Positions 50,413 through 59,508 of a stretch of DNA of 64,000 nt are shown here, piece by piece (the first letter of the stretch is position 1; the number at the start of each line of letters is the position of its first letter). The position numbers and the translations under genes are program-made. This DNA is from an uncultured Acidobacteriia bacterium (GTDB lineage Bacteria > Acidobacteriota > Terriglobia > Bryobacterales > Bryobacteraceae). The notes under the pieces were generated by a model. The model ran no database searches. It worked only from the letters and a program-made list of their open reading frames with translations, and was not told the origin of the DNA. Where the stretch lies: contig CAINNJ010000010.1 of the NCBI GenBank assembly GCA_903851195.1, forward strand, positions 1 to 64,000, in the 5' to 3' direction.

Positions 50413-51570
50413 TCAGATGCGCCGGACGCTGCTCAGGACGCTGGCCATCTCTTCGGCGCCCAGAACGCGCTTCTCCGCGCAGCACGCGCCTTTGGGAATC
50501 GGGCTGCCGTGCGGGCAGGCCAGCGGATGCCCGAGCAACGTGCACATCCGGTCCGTCACCTCCGGACTCAGGATGTGTTCGAACTTGCAGGCGCTCGACT
50601 CGATTTCATGTTCGTCGCGGATGGACAGCACGTCCATGAACAAACGCTCCGCCAGGCGGTGCCGTCGGATTACGTCGCGCGCGCGGCTCTCGCCTTTCGC
50701 CGTGAACCGCTCCTCGCCGTTCTCCACGCTGACCAGCCCGATGTCCGCCATGGTGGCGATCAGCCGCTTCCACTGCACGGCGGTAAAGTCGTGCGACTCG
50801 ATGTGGATCTCGGTGTGCGGTTTCGTGCCTTGCGCGACTTCGCGCCGCGCCCAGAGATGCTCCAGAACCTCGTCGAAATCCTGATTCTCTTCGGCGGAGA
50901 ACAGCAGATTCTCTTTGATCCGCCCGTGTTCCAGATTGAGCCGACGCTCCGCCAGTTTCCCGGCCGCTTCGTCGTGCGTCACCATTACGATCGTCCTGCC
51001 CTGGGCATGCAGATCGCTCAGAATCTGAAACACGATCCGCTGATTTTCCGCGTCCAGATTGCCGGTCGGCTCGTCGGCCAGAATGATTTTGGGGTCGTTG
51101 ACCAGCGCCCGGGCAATCGCGACGCGCTGCTGTTCGCCGCCCGAAAGCTGCGACGGCAGATGTTTCGCGCGCGCCTCCATGCCCACCTGTCGCAGCGCGG
51201 CGAGCGCTTCGGTCTCGTCCGTCATGCTGTGAAAGTACTGGGCCAGCATCACATTCTCCAGCGCCGTAAGGTGCGGAACCAGGTGAAACTGCTGGAAGAT
51301 GAAGCCGATGGTCTCGCTGCGGAAGCGGGCGAGTTCGCCCCGGCGCAGCTTCGCGGTGTCGGTCCCGTCGATCAGCAACGCGCCGCCGCTCGGCTGGTCC
51401 AGGCAGCCAATCAGATTCAGCAGCGTGGTCTTGCCGGATCCGGAAGGTCCCATGATGGCGATCCACTCTCCACGCTGGGCGCGGAAGCTGATGCCGTCCA
51501 CCGCGCGAACCGCGGTGCCTTTCTCGCCATACAGTTTCGTTACGTCCACCAGCTCAATGAAGGAACTCAC
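50413..51570 (-). CDS. ABC ATPase fused to a DtxR-type metalloregulator domain
   Basis: 385 residues. The first about 220 are a LolD/MacB-type ATPase: Walker [34 protein letters not shown], signature [15 protein letters not shown], Walker [13 protein letters not shown]. The next about 160 match a DtxR-family repressor: a winged helix ([22 protein letters not shown]...[23 protein letters not shown]) and the metal-binding/dimer domain [36 protein letters not shown], with the usual Glu, Cys and His ligands present. It pairs with the two FtsX-type permeases. The fusion suggests that metal status is sensed by the transporter ATPase itself, or that one protein does both transport and repression. 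Confidence 0.93.
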   Translation of the reverse strand: MSSFIELVDVTKLYGEKGTAVRAVDGISFRAQRGEWIAIMGPSGSGKTTLLNLIGCLDQPSGGALLIDGTDTAKLRRGELARFRSETIGFIFQQFHLVPHLTALENVMLAQYFHSMTDETEALAALRQVGMEARAKHLPSQLSGGEQQRVAIARALVNDPKIILADEPTGNLDAENQRIVFQILSDLHAQGRTIVMVTHDEAAGKLAERRLNLEHGRIKENLLFSAEENQDFDEVLEHLWARREVAQGTKPHTEIHIESHDFTAVQWKRLIATMADIGLVSVENGEERFTAKGESRARDVIRRHRLAERLFMDVLSIRDEHEIESSACKFEHILSPEVTDRMCTLLGHPLACPHGSPIPKGACCAEKRVLGAEEMASVLSSVRRI

Positions 51571-51576
51571 CCGGTT

Positions 51577-52653
51577 CTACTCGCCTCTCAAAATGATCGC
51601 GGGCTGAATGCCCCAAATGCGCGATGCCGCAATTCCCGTCGCCAGCGCGGCCACCACAAGCATAACGGCCGCCACGCTCGCGAACACCCAGACATCCGGA
51701 CGCAGCTGAAACGCGCCTCCGAAAATCTGCCGGCCGATTCCCGCCGCGGCGAACACGCCGAGGGTGTAGCCGGCCGTGGTGGCCGCCAGGGCCAGTGCGG
51801 CCGATTCCGATACTAAAAATCCGGCGATCTTCCGCTCCGCCGCCCCCAGCGCCTTCAGAATGCCGATCTCCTTCGACCGCTCGATCACCATCTCACTGAA
51901 ATTGCTGGAAACACACAAGGTCGTGATGCCGAGGATCACCAGCGTCAGCAGCAACAGCACCGCGCGCACTTTGAATACAACATTCGATTCCGTGCCCGCC
52001 ACGGACACCACCGTTCGGATATCCGCCGCCGGAAACTGGCTCGCGAGAGCGCCCCGGACCGCATCCACTTTCTCGCCCGCGGCGCGGATCTGCACCATGC
52101 TCGCCTCGCCCTGCGTTCCCGCGAGAGTCGCGGCGGCATCGAATAAAACCAGCAACTCCTGGTCCTCCGCCCCGCCCGTGGAAACAATGCCTTTCAGCAA
52201 ACACGGCCCGCCCTGCAGCGGCACGGAATCGCCGACCTTCAGGTGCAACTTGTCGGCGACCAGTTCGCCCGCGAGACACTCGTTTTTCTGAATCGCGCGG
52301 GACCCCTGCACGTGCCAGTAAGACGTCATGTTCTCGGCCTTTACGGGCACGAAGCCCGCGACCGGCACTGAAATCCCGCCAATGCGAACGGACGTGATCA
52401 GGAAAGGGGAAGCTTCGGCCCCCAGTTTTTCAGCGGACGCGGCGATCGACTCCGGTACGGTATTACCCGTCCCCGGCATCGCCGTAATGTTCGCGCCGTA
52501 ACTGCGGAATTCCCCGCGGATGCGGCGTTCCACCGTGCCATAAATATCGAACAGCACCGTCGCCAGCGTGGCGGCCACGGCCAGCGCGGCAAACGCCAGG
52601 ATCAGGCGTTGTTTCCGGTACACCAGCGCGCGCAGGATGAACGTGAGAAACAT
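51577..52653 (-). CDS. FtsX-type ABC permease of the iron operon, second copy
   Basis: 358 residues. One N-terminal helix (RLILAFAALAVAATLATVLFDIYG), a periplasmic MacB-like domain (about 45-230) and three C-terminal helices with VIERSKEIGILKALGAAERKIAGFLVSESAALAL. Pairs with the permease encoded just upstream (the genes share one base) to form a heterodimer driven by the ATPase-DtxR protein. Similar permease pairs occur with FTR1/P19 iron systems in epsilonproteobacteria. Confidence 0.9.
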   Translation of the reverse strand: MFLTFILRALVYRKQRLILAFAALAVAATLATVLFDIYGTVERRIRGEFRSYGANITAMPGTGNTVPESIAASAEKLGAEASPFLITSVRIGGISVPVAGFVPVKAENMTSYWHVQGSRAIQKNECLAGELVADKLHLKVGDSVPLQGGPCLLKGIVSTGGAEDQELLVLFDAAATLAGTQGEASMVQIRAAGEKVDAVRGALASQFPAADIRTVVSVAGTESNVVFKVRAVLLLLTLVILGITTLCVSSNFSEMVIERSKEIGILKALGAAERKIAGFLVSESAALALAATTAGYTLGVFAAAGIGRQIFGGAFQLRPDVWVFASVAAVMLVVAALATGIAASRIWGIQPAIILRGE

Positions 52654-53897
52654 CAGACGCCCTCCCGCAGGATCACGGCCGGCTCCAGCCGCAGTGCCCG
52701 GCGCAACGGTTGTGCCGCCCCCGCCAGCGCAACCAGCGTGGCCGCGAACATAATGACGACCGGCAGCACCGGCGAAACCTCCACCGCGTCATTGAATACG
52801 GAAGCCCCCACGAACCGCGCCAGCCAAACGCCCGTCAGCGCTCCGATGACGCCGCCCAGCAATCCCACGAGCGCCACTTCCACGCCCAGCAGCGTCGCGA
52901 CCAGCCAGCGCGCGCCGCCGATGGCCTGCATAATGGCGATCTCGCCCCGCCGCTCGATCATCGTGGTTGCCGTGAGGCTCCAGACCGTCAGCCCCGCGGA
53001 GAGCAGCGCCGCCAGCGTGATCAGCGCCATCAGACCGCCCACTTTGTCGAGAACTTTACCTTCGGAATCGGCCACGCGGCGCACTGGCCGCGCCTGCGTC
53101 CCCGGCAGCGCGTCTTCAATCTGTTGCGCGATGGACACCACGTAATTCGTGCAACTCCAGCGTTCGCGTTCCGCCGCTGTCATGGTCTTCGGATCGCGCC
53201 GGGCAAAGTCGTCCTCGGGCTTCGTCAGCGCGGCGACCTCGATGCGATCCACCACGCCGGGCCGCTTGGTCAGTTCCTGCACGCGGGCCAGCGGCATCAG
53301 CACCCGGTCGTCCGCGTCGTCTCCGGAGGAAATCACGCCGACAATCTTGCAAGCCGCGCCCAATACTTCAACCGTGCCGTTCGGTTTCCAGCCAGTCCGC
53401 CGCATGACGCCTTCTCCCGCCATGCACTCATTGGCATTGTCTTCCGCCCAGCGGCCACGCACCTGCCAGACCGCGTTCACCACGGACACGCCGGTTAACT
53501 GCACCGTGCCTTCCGGCGTTGGCAGCGGATGCCGGAACCACACGCCCTGCACCGGAATCGCTCGTTCCTGTGCCATCAGGGAGGGAGAGATGCCGGTTAT
53601 GTTCAGGCCCCAGAAGATGTTCTTGATCTTCGGGATGTCCTGTTCCGCGATATAGTTCTCCGCGCCCACCGCGGTGGAGGTCACGGTTCCCACGCCGCCC
53701 GTCAGTGCGGCCGAGCGCTTCGTCACCACGATATTCGCCCCCGCCGCGCGCAACTCGCGATTCACCTTGTCGCCGATGGAAAGCATCACCCCCAGCATGG
53801 AGGTCGCGACCGCCGAACCCATCGCGATCGCCGCCACAAGCAGCGCCTTCCGTCGGGGCGCGCGGCGCAGGGAGTCTTTCACGAACCGGACGATCAT
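52653..53897 (-). CDS. FtsX-type ABC permease of the iron operon, first copy
   Basis: 414 residues. The N-terminal helix is RKALLVAAIAMGSAVATSMLGVMLSIGDKVNRELRAAGANIVV. A periplasmic domain of about 230 residues follows, then the FtsX helices with TATTMIERRGEIAIMQAIGGARWLVATLLGVEVALVGLLGG. It starts seven bases after the FTR1 gene stop. The periplasmic domain contains Cys residues (ANECMAGEG, LGAACKIVG, ERWSCTNY) that might matter for redox or metal handling. Confidence 0.9.
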   Translation of the reverse strand: MIVRFVKDSLRRAPRRKALLVAAIAMGSAVATSMLGVMLSIGDKVNRELRAAGANIVVTKRSAALTGGVGTVTSTAVGAENYIAEQDIPKIKNIFWGLNITGISPSLMAQERAIPVQGVWFRHPLPTPEGTVQLTGVSVVNAVWQVRGRWAEDNANECMAGEGVMRRTGWKPNGTVEVLGAACKIVGVISSGDDADDRVLMPLARVQELTKRPGVVDRIEVAALTKPEDDFARRDPKTMTAAERERWSCTNYVVSIAQQIEDALPGTQARPVRRVADSEGKVLDKVGGLMALITLAALLSAGLTVWSLTATTMIERRGEIAIMQAIGGARWLVATLLGVEVALVGLLGGVIGALTGVWLARFVGASVFNDAVEVSPVLPVVIMFAATLVALAGAAQPLRRALRLEPAVILREGV

Positions 53898-53903
53898 GCT
53901 TCC

Positions 53904-55157
53904 TCAGTTCCGGAACGTGCTCACGCCGCCGTCGAGAGCCGATTCGTCGATCACGATCGTCTCCCCGTCCACATGCGACTTCAGAGGGATCGGATTACAC
54001 CCGCCCGGCGTGCCGATCGTGGCGATCACGATGTCGGATTCGCAGTTCTTACAGATGACTTCCGAGCCCTTCTGGTAATAACCCTGCGTGCCACAGATCT
54101 GGCAGGCATCGAGCGCCACGGCAAAAGACCGATCCGGCTTTTGAATAATGATGAAGCGCACGTGCACGCCCTGATCGTCCACCGTGTAGCGATGCAGATT
54201 GCCGTCGCTCACCGAGGCAACGGGGATCCGGACGGCATGTTCCTGGAACGTGACCGGCGTGGCCTGCGAAAGCGCGGTCGCCTCTTTCGCATAGATGAAT
54301 TCCGCCGTAATGAGCAGGATGAACACTCCCGCCGCGGAGCAGGACGCCGTCATCCAGAGCTGTTCCCGGCGCGCCGTCCACTTCGCCTTCCGAAGCGCCG
54401 CGCCCGCCATCCCGTCCATCTTCGGCGTCCGGCGCTTGCGCCATTCGAGCAGCATCATCGCCGCCGCCAGAGCGAGAATCGTAATAAAAAAGAAGATATC
54501 GTTCTTGACGATGGGGCCGATTACGGCCATCTCGGCCCTGCTGCTCGGCAGGATCCGGCTCTCCGAGAGCTCATGCAGTCCGGTGATCACCAGTTGCACC
54601 ACCACCACCATCAGAATCACGGTGGTCATCCGGAAGAACTGGCGCAAATCGACCCGGATCGTCCCGCGAACGAAGCTCATGCCAAACAGCACGGAAAGAG
54701 CAACCCCCGCCAGCGCGCCGATCCATTGCAGCACTCCGGAAGTATCGAACCGTACCGCCGCCAGCAGCAGAACCGTCTCCACGCCTTCCCGGAAAATCAT
54801 CAGGAAGACGAAGAAGAAAACTCCCCATCCGGCCCGCGCGCCGCTTTGCTCTACCTGCAACCGAGTTTCAATCTCGCCCTTCAGCTTGCGCCCGTTGCGG
54901 TTCATCCAGACCACCATGCTGAACACAAAAAGCGCGCTGAGCAGCAGCGTGTAACCGCCGTAAGCGTCCTGATTGAGGCCCAGTCGCGAAAAGCCCCAGG
55001 CAGCCACAAAGCAAGCAATTACAGCACTTAGGAGGGCCCGGTAGACGGTCGGCATCAGCTCGGAGCGGCCGGTCTTCTTCAGGTAAGCGACGGCGATGGC
55101 GATAACCAGCGCGGCCTCTACTCCCTCTCGCAGGGTGATCACAAAAGTCTGGAGCAT
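53904..55157 (-). CDS. FTR1-type iron permease fused to a DUF2318-like domain
   Basis: 417 residues. The N-terminal about 280 form the FTR1 permease with both REGxE motifs (TLREGVEAALVIAIAVAYL and MIFREGVETVLLLAAV), which bind and move iron through the membrane. After a further membrane helix comes a periplasmic domain with a CQICGTQGYYQKGSEVICKNCESD cysteine set, typical of DUF2318 proteins that are normally encoded separately. First gene of the operon. The Campylobacter counterpart system uses separate FTR1, DUF2318-like and P19 proteins; no P19 gene is seen here. Confidence 0.92.
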   Translation of the reverse strand: MLQTFVITLREGVEAALVIAIAVAYLKKTGRSELMPTVYRALLSAVIACFVAAWGFSRLGLNQDAYGGYTLLLSALFVFSMVVWMNRNGRKLKGEIETRLQVEQSGARAGWGVFFFVFLMIFREGVETVLLLAAVRFDTSGVLQWIGALAGVALSVLFGMSFVRGTIRVDLRQFFRMTTVILMVVVVQLVITGLHELSESRILPSSRAEMAVIGPIVKNDIFFFITILALAAAMMLLEWRKRRTPKMDGMAGAALRKAKWTARREQLWMTASCSAAGVFILLITAEFIYAKEATALSQATPVTFQEHAVRIPVASVSDGNLHRYTVDDQGVHVRFIIIQKPDRSFAVALDACQICGTQGYYQKGSEVICKNCESDIVIATIGTPGGCNPIPLKSHVDGETIVIDESALDGGVSTFRN

Positions 55158-55161
55158 ATCA

Positions 55162-55186
55162 GCAACTCAGTTGCAACAACAGTATA
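55162..55186 (-). promoter_or_regulatory. Promoter and palindromic operator of the iron operon
   Basis: On the minus strand TATACT (55186-55181) is a good minus-10 box. Five bases on lies a perfect 6-1-6 palindrome, GCAACT-C-AGTTGC on the plus strand (55162-55174), which would cover the transcription start and end four bases before the FTR1 start codon. A repressor sitting here would block initiation. A DtxR- or Fur-type iron regulator is the obvious candidate. No Shine-Dalgarno site is visible between the palindrome and ATG. Confidence 0.5.
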
Positions 55187-55252
55187 GCAAACAATCGAGG
55201 ACTAAAAGTGTCCGAGATCGTTTTCCGTGGTAGCAGGCCTATACTCGTGGTT

Positions 55253-56080
55253 ATGCCCGGACGCCTGTATGTGGTTTCCACTCCCATTGGCAATCTGGAA
55301 GATATCACTTACCGGGCCGTGCGAGTTCTGAAAGAGGTGGATTGGATCGCGTGTGAAGACACCCGGACCACCGGTCACCTGCTCCACCACTACGGAATCT
55401 CCACCCGCACGCTGAGCTATCACGACCACAACGAGGCAGAACGGGCGGCGGAACTCTTCTCCCGCCTGCAGTCGGGCGAAAACGGCGCGCTGGTCTCCGA
55501 CGCGGGAACGCCGCTGCTTTCCGACCCCGGCTACCGCATCGTTCACGGCGCCGTGCAGGCCGGAATTCGCGTGGAAGCGCTGCCCGGCGCTTCGGCGCTC
55601 CTGGCCGCGCTGGTCGTTTCCGGCCTGCCCACCGATCAGGTCCACTTCGGCGGCTTCCTGCCCGCCAAACAGGGGCAGCGCACCCGGCTCCTCGAATCTC
55701 TCGCTCAGGAACCGGCGACTCTGGTCTTCTATGAAGCGCCTCACCGGATTCTCGATTCCCTCGCCGATATCGCCGCCGTCCTGCCGATTCGCGATGTCGT
55801 GGCCGCGCGCGAACTCACCAAGCTGCATGAGGAGGTTCTCCGGGGCACCGCGACGGAAATCCTGGAAAAACTCGCCACGCGCGACAGCATCCGGGGCGAA
55901 TTCGTGGTGCTGATCTCCAAGGCGACCGAGCCCGACCCGGACGACATGCCGATCGAAGAATCCATCCAGTTGCTGGTTGCGGCGGGTATCGAACGCATGG
56001 ACGCCATCAAGACGGTCGCCCGCCAGCGCGGACTTTCCAAGCGCGATGTCTACAAGCTCGTCAGCATTAGGCCAAAATAG
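55253..56080 (+). CDS. rsmI: 16S rRNA 2'-O-ribose C1402 methyltransferase RsmI
   Basis: 275 residues from ATG 55253. The SAM-binding tetrapyrrole-methylase-like core is clear: GRLYVVSTPIGNLEDITYRAVRVLKEVDWIACEDTRTTGHLLHHYGI, ALVSDAGTPLLSDPGYRIV, LPGASALLAALVVSGLP, GFLPAKQGQR and VFYEAPHRI. It methylates C1402 of 16S rRNA at the ribosomal P site. It is divergent from the iron operon and followed four bases later by trmFO. Confidence 0.96.
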   Translation: MPGRLYVVSTPIGNLEDITYRAVRVLKEVDWIACEDTRTTGHLLHHYGISTRTLSYHDHNEAERAAELFSRLQSGENGALVSDAGTPLLSDPGYRIVHGAVQAGIRVEALPGASALLAALVVSGLPTDQVHFGGFLPAKQGQRTRLLESLAQEPATLVFYEAPHRILDSLADIAAVLPIRDVVAARELTKLHEEVLRGTATEILEKLATRDSIRGEFVVLISKATEPDPDDMPIEESIQLLVAAGIERMDAIKTVARQRGLSKRDVYKLVSIRPK

Positions 56081-56083
56081 AGT

Positions 56084-57406
56084 TTGCGGCAAGATTACGT
56101 AACCATCATCGGCGGCGGACTCGCGGGCACCGAAGCGGCATGGCAACTTGCCGAGCGGGGTTTCCGCGTCACTCTCTTTGAGATGCGCCCCGTCCGGACC
56201 ACCGACGCCCACCAGACCGACCGCCTGGCGGAACTGGTCTGCAGCAACTCTCTGAAGAGCGACCAGCACCCCTCCGCCTCCTGGCTGCTGAAACAGGAAC
56301 TGCGGCGTCTGGATTCCCTGCTGCTGCGCGCCGCCGAGGTGGCGCGCGTGCCGGGCGGCCAGGCGCTCACGGTGGATCGCGTCACGTTTGCCGAAGAGGT
56401 CACCCGCGCCATCGAAACGCATCCCCGCATTGAAATCCGGCACGAAGAGATCACGGAGGTGGATCCGTCACAACCCACCATCATCGCGACAGGGCCCCTC
56501 ACCAGCAATGCACTCGCGGCGAGCCTCTCCCGCTTTACGGGTTCGGACCGCCTCTTTTTTTACGACAGCATCAGCCCGATTGTCGATGCCGACACCATCG
56601 ACCGCTCCATCGCCTTCGCGGCGTCCCGCTACGACAAGTCCCTCGACGGCACCGGCGACTACCTCAACTGTCCGTTCAACAAGCCGGAATACGAACACTT
56701 CATCGATGAACTGATGGCGGCGCATGCCGTGGATTCGCACGTGCCCAACGACGTCCCGTATTTTGAATCCTGCCTGCCGATCGAAGAAATCGCCCGGCGC
56801 GGACGCGATACCCTGCGCTTTGGCCCCATGAAGCCGATGGGCCTGACCGACCCGCGCACCGGCCGCCGTCCCTACGCCGCCGTGCAGTTGCGCCAGGAAA
56901 ATCTGCGCGCCGACAGCTATAACCTGGTGGGTTTCCAGAACCATCTGAAGTTCGGCGAGCAGAAGCGCATCATGCGGCTGATTCCCGGTCTTGAAAATGC
57001 CGAATTCCTGCGCTACGGGCAGATTCACCGGAACACCTACATCAATGCGCCCGCCCTGCTCGACGGAACGCTGCGGCTGCGGGCGCACCCGCACGTCTTC
57101 TTCGCGGGACAGATCTCCGGGGTGGAGGGCTACGTGGAATCGATCGCGACGGGCCTCGTGGCAGGTGTCAATCTGGCCGCGCAACTCGCCGGAGAACAAT
57201 TGCGTCCCCTGCCGCGCGAAACCGCTCTCGGCTCCCTCTGCCACTACATCTCGCACGCCGACCCCCGCAAGTACCAGCCGGCCAACATCGCGTTCGATCT
57301 GTTTCCGCCGCTCGAACCGGCTCTGAAAGACCGCAAGGAACGGCAGACGGAAATCTGCCGTTTGGCGCTGGAAAAGCTCGACGAGCACATGTCCGTCCAT
57401 GCCTGA
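56084..57406 (+). CDS. trmFO: Methylenetetrahydrofolate-tRNA-(uracil-5-)-methyltransferase TrmFO
   Basis: 440 residues from TTG 56084; no ATG or GTG fits better since the FAD motif (VTIIGGGLAGTEAAWQLAERGF) begins at residue 6. Further marks are FEMRPVRTTDAHQTDRLAELVCSNSLKSDQ, the folate-site region, and the two-Cys segment near FESCLPIEEIARRG. It makes 5-methyluridine at tRNA position 54 using methylene-folate and FAD. Co-transcribed with rsmI and overlapping the xerC-like gene by eight bases. Confidence 0.96.
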   Translation: MRQDYVTIIGGGLAGTEAAWQLAERGFRVTLFEMRPVRTTDAHQTDRLAELVCSNSLKSDQHPSASWLLKQELRRLDSLLLRAAEVARVPGGQALTVDRVTFAEEVTRAIETHPRIEIRHEEITEVDPSQPTIIATGPLTSNALAASLSRFTGSDRLFFYDSISPIVDADTIDRSIAFAASRYDKSLDGTGDYLNCPFNKPEYEHFIDELMAAHAVDSHVPNDVPYFESCLPIEEIARRGRDTLRFGPMKPMGLTDPRTGRRPYAAVQLRQENLRADSYNLVGFQNHLKFGEQKRIMRLIPGLENAEFLRYGQIHRNTYINAPALLDGTLRLRAHPHVFFAGQISGVEGYVESIATGLVAGVNLAAQLAGEQLRPLPRETALGSLCHYISHADPRKYQPANIAFDLFPPLEPALKDRKERQTEICRLALEKLDEHMSVHA

Positions 57407-58313
57407 GCCGGATTCGGAACTGGTAACGGCCATAACGGCCTTCCTGGGCGAACTGGAACGCCGCAACGACTCGCCGCACACCCTGCGAAATTACGAAGCC
57501 GATCTGCGGGATTTCACCGTTTACTTCTCGCCGCCCGACTGCGCTCCTCCGGCGCTTGCCGCCTTCGATCTGCTGGCTTTGCGCGAATGGCTGGCTCAGC
57601 TTTACGACCGGGAGCACAAGCCCGCGACCATCCGCCGCAAGCTCGCGTCCGTGCGCGCGTTCTTCCGCTTTCTCTCGCGGGAGCACCGCATCGGGACCGA
57701 TCCGGCGCGCCTGCTCCGCCTGCCCAAAATGCCGAAGTCGCTGCCGGAAGTCCCGAACGCGGAGGTCACGAACGCGCTGGTGGACGCGAACCTTCCCGAA
57801 GGTGTTCCGGAGCCCCTGCGGCCCAAACGAGACCGTCTGCTGCTCGAAATCCTCTACGGCTGCGGCCTGCGCATCAGCGAGGCGGTGGGACTGAATCTCG
57901 ACGATTTCGATTTCACCGAGCGCTGGCTGCGCGTTCGCGGCAAAGGGCGCAAGGAGCGGCAGGTGCCCTATGGATCGAAGGCCGCCGAGGCGCTCGACGC
58001 CTGGCTCGCGGAACGCGGCCCGGTCGATTCCGCGGCCGTGTTTCTGAACCGGCTGGGCGGACGCCTGACCGACCGCGGCGCGCGGAAAATCGTCAAGTTC
58101 TACGCGGCCTGGGTGGTTGGCGATTCCTCCATCCACCCCCACACGCTCCGGCATGCGTTCGCCACGCATCTGCTGAGCGATGGCGCCGATCTCCGGTCCA
58201 TCCAGGAACTGCTGGGGCACGCGCGCCTCTCGACCACGCAGAAATACACGCAGGTTTCCCTGCAGGACCTCATGCGCGTTTACGACAACGCGCACCCGAA
58301 GGCGAGATCTTAG
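57399..58313 (+). CDS. xerC: Tyrosine recombinase XerC/XerD family
   Basis: 304 residues. The N-terminal SAM-like core-binding domain runs SPHTLRNYEADLRDFTVYF to about residue 110. The catalytic domain contains YGCGLRISEAVGL (Arg), the beta-hairpin Lys in VRGKGRKERQVP, HPHTLRHAFATHLLSDGADLRSIQELLGH (His-x-x-Arg and His) and STTQKYTQV (Tyr nucleophile). Adjacent trmFO and rsmI fit a housekeeping XerC that resolves chromosome dimers, as trmFO-xerC is a common gene order. Its end overlaps the end of the MFS gene by four bases. Confidence 0.93.
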   Translation: MPEPDSELVTAITAFLGELERRNDSPHTLRNYEADLRDFTVYFSPPDCAPPALAAFDLLALREWLAQLYDREHKPATIRRKLASVRAFFRFLSREHRIGTDPARLLRLPKMPKSLPEVPNAEVTNALVDANLPEGVPEPLRPKRDRLLLEILYGCGLRISEAVGLNLDDFDFTERWLRVRGKGRKERQVPYGSKAAEALDAWLAERGPVDSAAVFLNRLGGRLTDRGARKIVKFYAAWVVGDSSIHPHTLRHAFATHLLSDGADLRSIQELLGHARLSTTQKYTQVSLQDLMRVYDNAHPKARS

Positions 58314-59486
58314 GGTTCGAGCGCTTCTACGTACTCGTCGGGAGTGACCGTGGAAATCTCCGGCGCGGGCCGGAAGAAGACGAACCCCACGATGCCGGCC
58401 AGCACAAGTGAAGCCGCCGCCATGTAGAACGCGGCCGCGTATCCGAAACGCGTCGCCACCGCGCCCGCGGCGAACGAACTCATGCCGACAAACAGGTCGT
58501 AAAACGCGCTCAGGACGCCCACGGCGGTCCCGTGTTCCTGCGCGGCCGTTTGCTTCAGAACCTTCGAGGCCACCGACGACCACGGAAACGAAAAACCGAA
58601 CCCAAGCAGCGCCGCGCCCAGCACCGCCACCACCGGGGACGGTCCCGAAGCGATGATCAGCAGCCCGGCCGTCATCAGCGTGATGCCGCCCAGATACGTG
58701 ATACGCGGGTGGATGCGGTCCGGCAGCCCGCCGAGGAAGAAGCGGGAAACGAGGATCAGCCCGGCATAGGCGGAAAACGCCGCTTTGCCTGCATCCCCGT
58801 GGCGCGCGAGATGCAGAATCAGGAAGCCCGTGACCACCGGGTAGTGGACATTGACGAAACCGATGGCGATGCCCGGCGTGATGAGCGATAGGGGAAACCA
58901 GTCCCGGTCCTTGGGGTGCGGATGCGGTGTATAGGTCTCCGGAATACGGCTCAGCACGATGAACGCGACGATGGCCGTAACCAGTTGCATCAGCGCCGCG
59001 CGCTGGAACGTGCCCAGCCAGTGACCCACCATGGGCCCCCGCCGAAATGCCGCCCCAGATTCCCGTGCTCACATACCCCAGCGCCTGCCCGCTGCGCTCC
59101 ACGCCGCCGAGTTCCACTGCCCACGCCGCGGCGCCGGTATAAAGGCAGGCCTCACCGAAGCCCTGCAGGGTGCGGCCGAGATACGCGCCCGGAATCCCCA
59201 GCGGCAGCATGTAGGCGCCGCCCGCCAGTCCGCAACTGGCCAGACCCGTCAGAAACGCGATCTTGCGGCCGCGGTTATCGGCCAGCGGTCCGGAAAAGAA
59301 GCGGCTGCCGAGTGCCACGAAGGAGAAGATGCCGATGACGAAACCCACCGTCTGGTCCGAGCCGCCCAGATCGTAACGCACGTGCGGTCCGATCTGCGGC
59401 AGCACGGTGCCGATCCCGAGAAAGCCCAGGAACGTGGCGACAATAAGGGACCAGAAGAGCGGGCTGAATTCCCGCGGAGAGGCCAT
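58310..59486 (-). pseudogene. MFS transporter interrupted by a frameshift in a C-run
   Basis: The N-terminal half from ATG 59486 (FWSLIVATFLGFLGIGTVLPQIGPHV...DNRGRKIAFLTGLASCGL...GYVSTGIWGGISAG) ends its good reading at about 59040. The C-terminal half continues in another frame as MVGHWLGTFQRAALMQLVTAIVAF through to the stop at 58310. Joined, they make one normal 12-helix MFS protein of about 390 residues. The jump falls on GGGCCCCC (59033-59040 on the plus strand): one base too many turns the expected AGPMVGHW into AGAHGGSL. It may be a true mutation, a slippage site or an assembly error. The substrate is unknown. Confidence 0.8.
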
Positions 59487-59508
59487 GGTTCAGTTTACGG
59501 GGCGGATC

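Noticed and set aside
53529-55031. 500-codon plus-strand frame opposite the FTR1 and permease genes
   Set aside because: Histidine/arginine-rich antisense frame without domains; the opposing FTR1 has both REGxE motifs.
57168-59486. One 772-residue minus-strand protein starting with an MFS N-terminus
   Set aside because: After about residue 150 it leaves the MFS frame and reads antisense of xerC and trmFO; the MFS continues in a different frame, so this is a frameshift, not a fusion.
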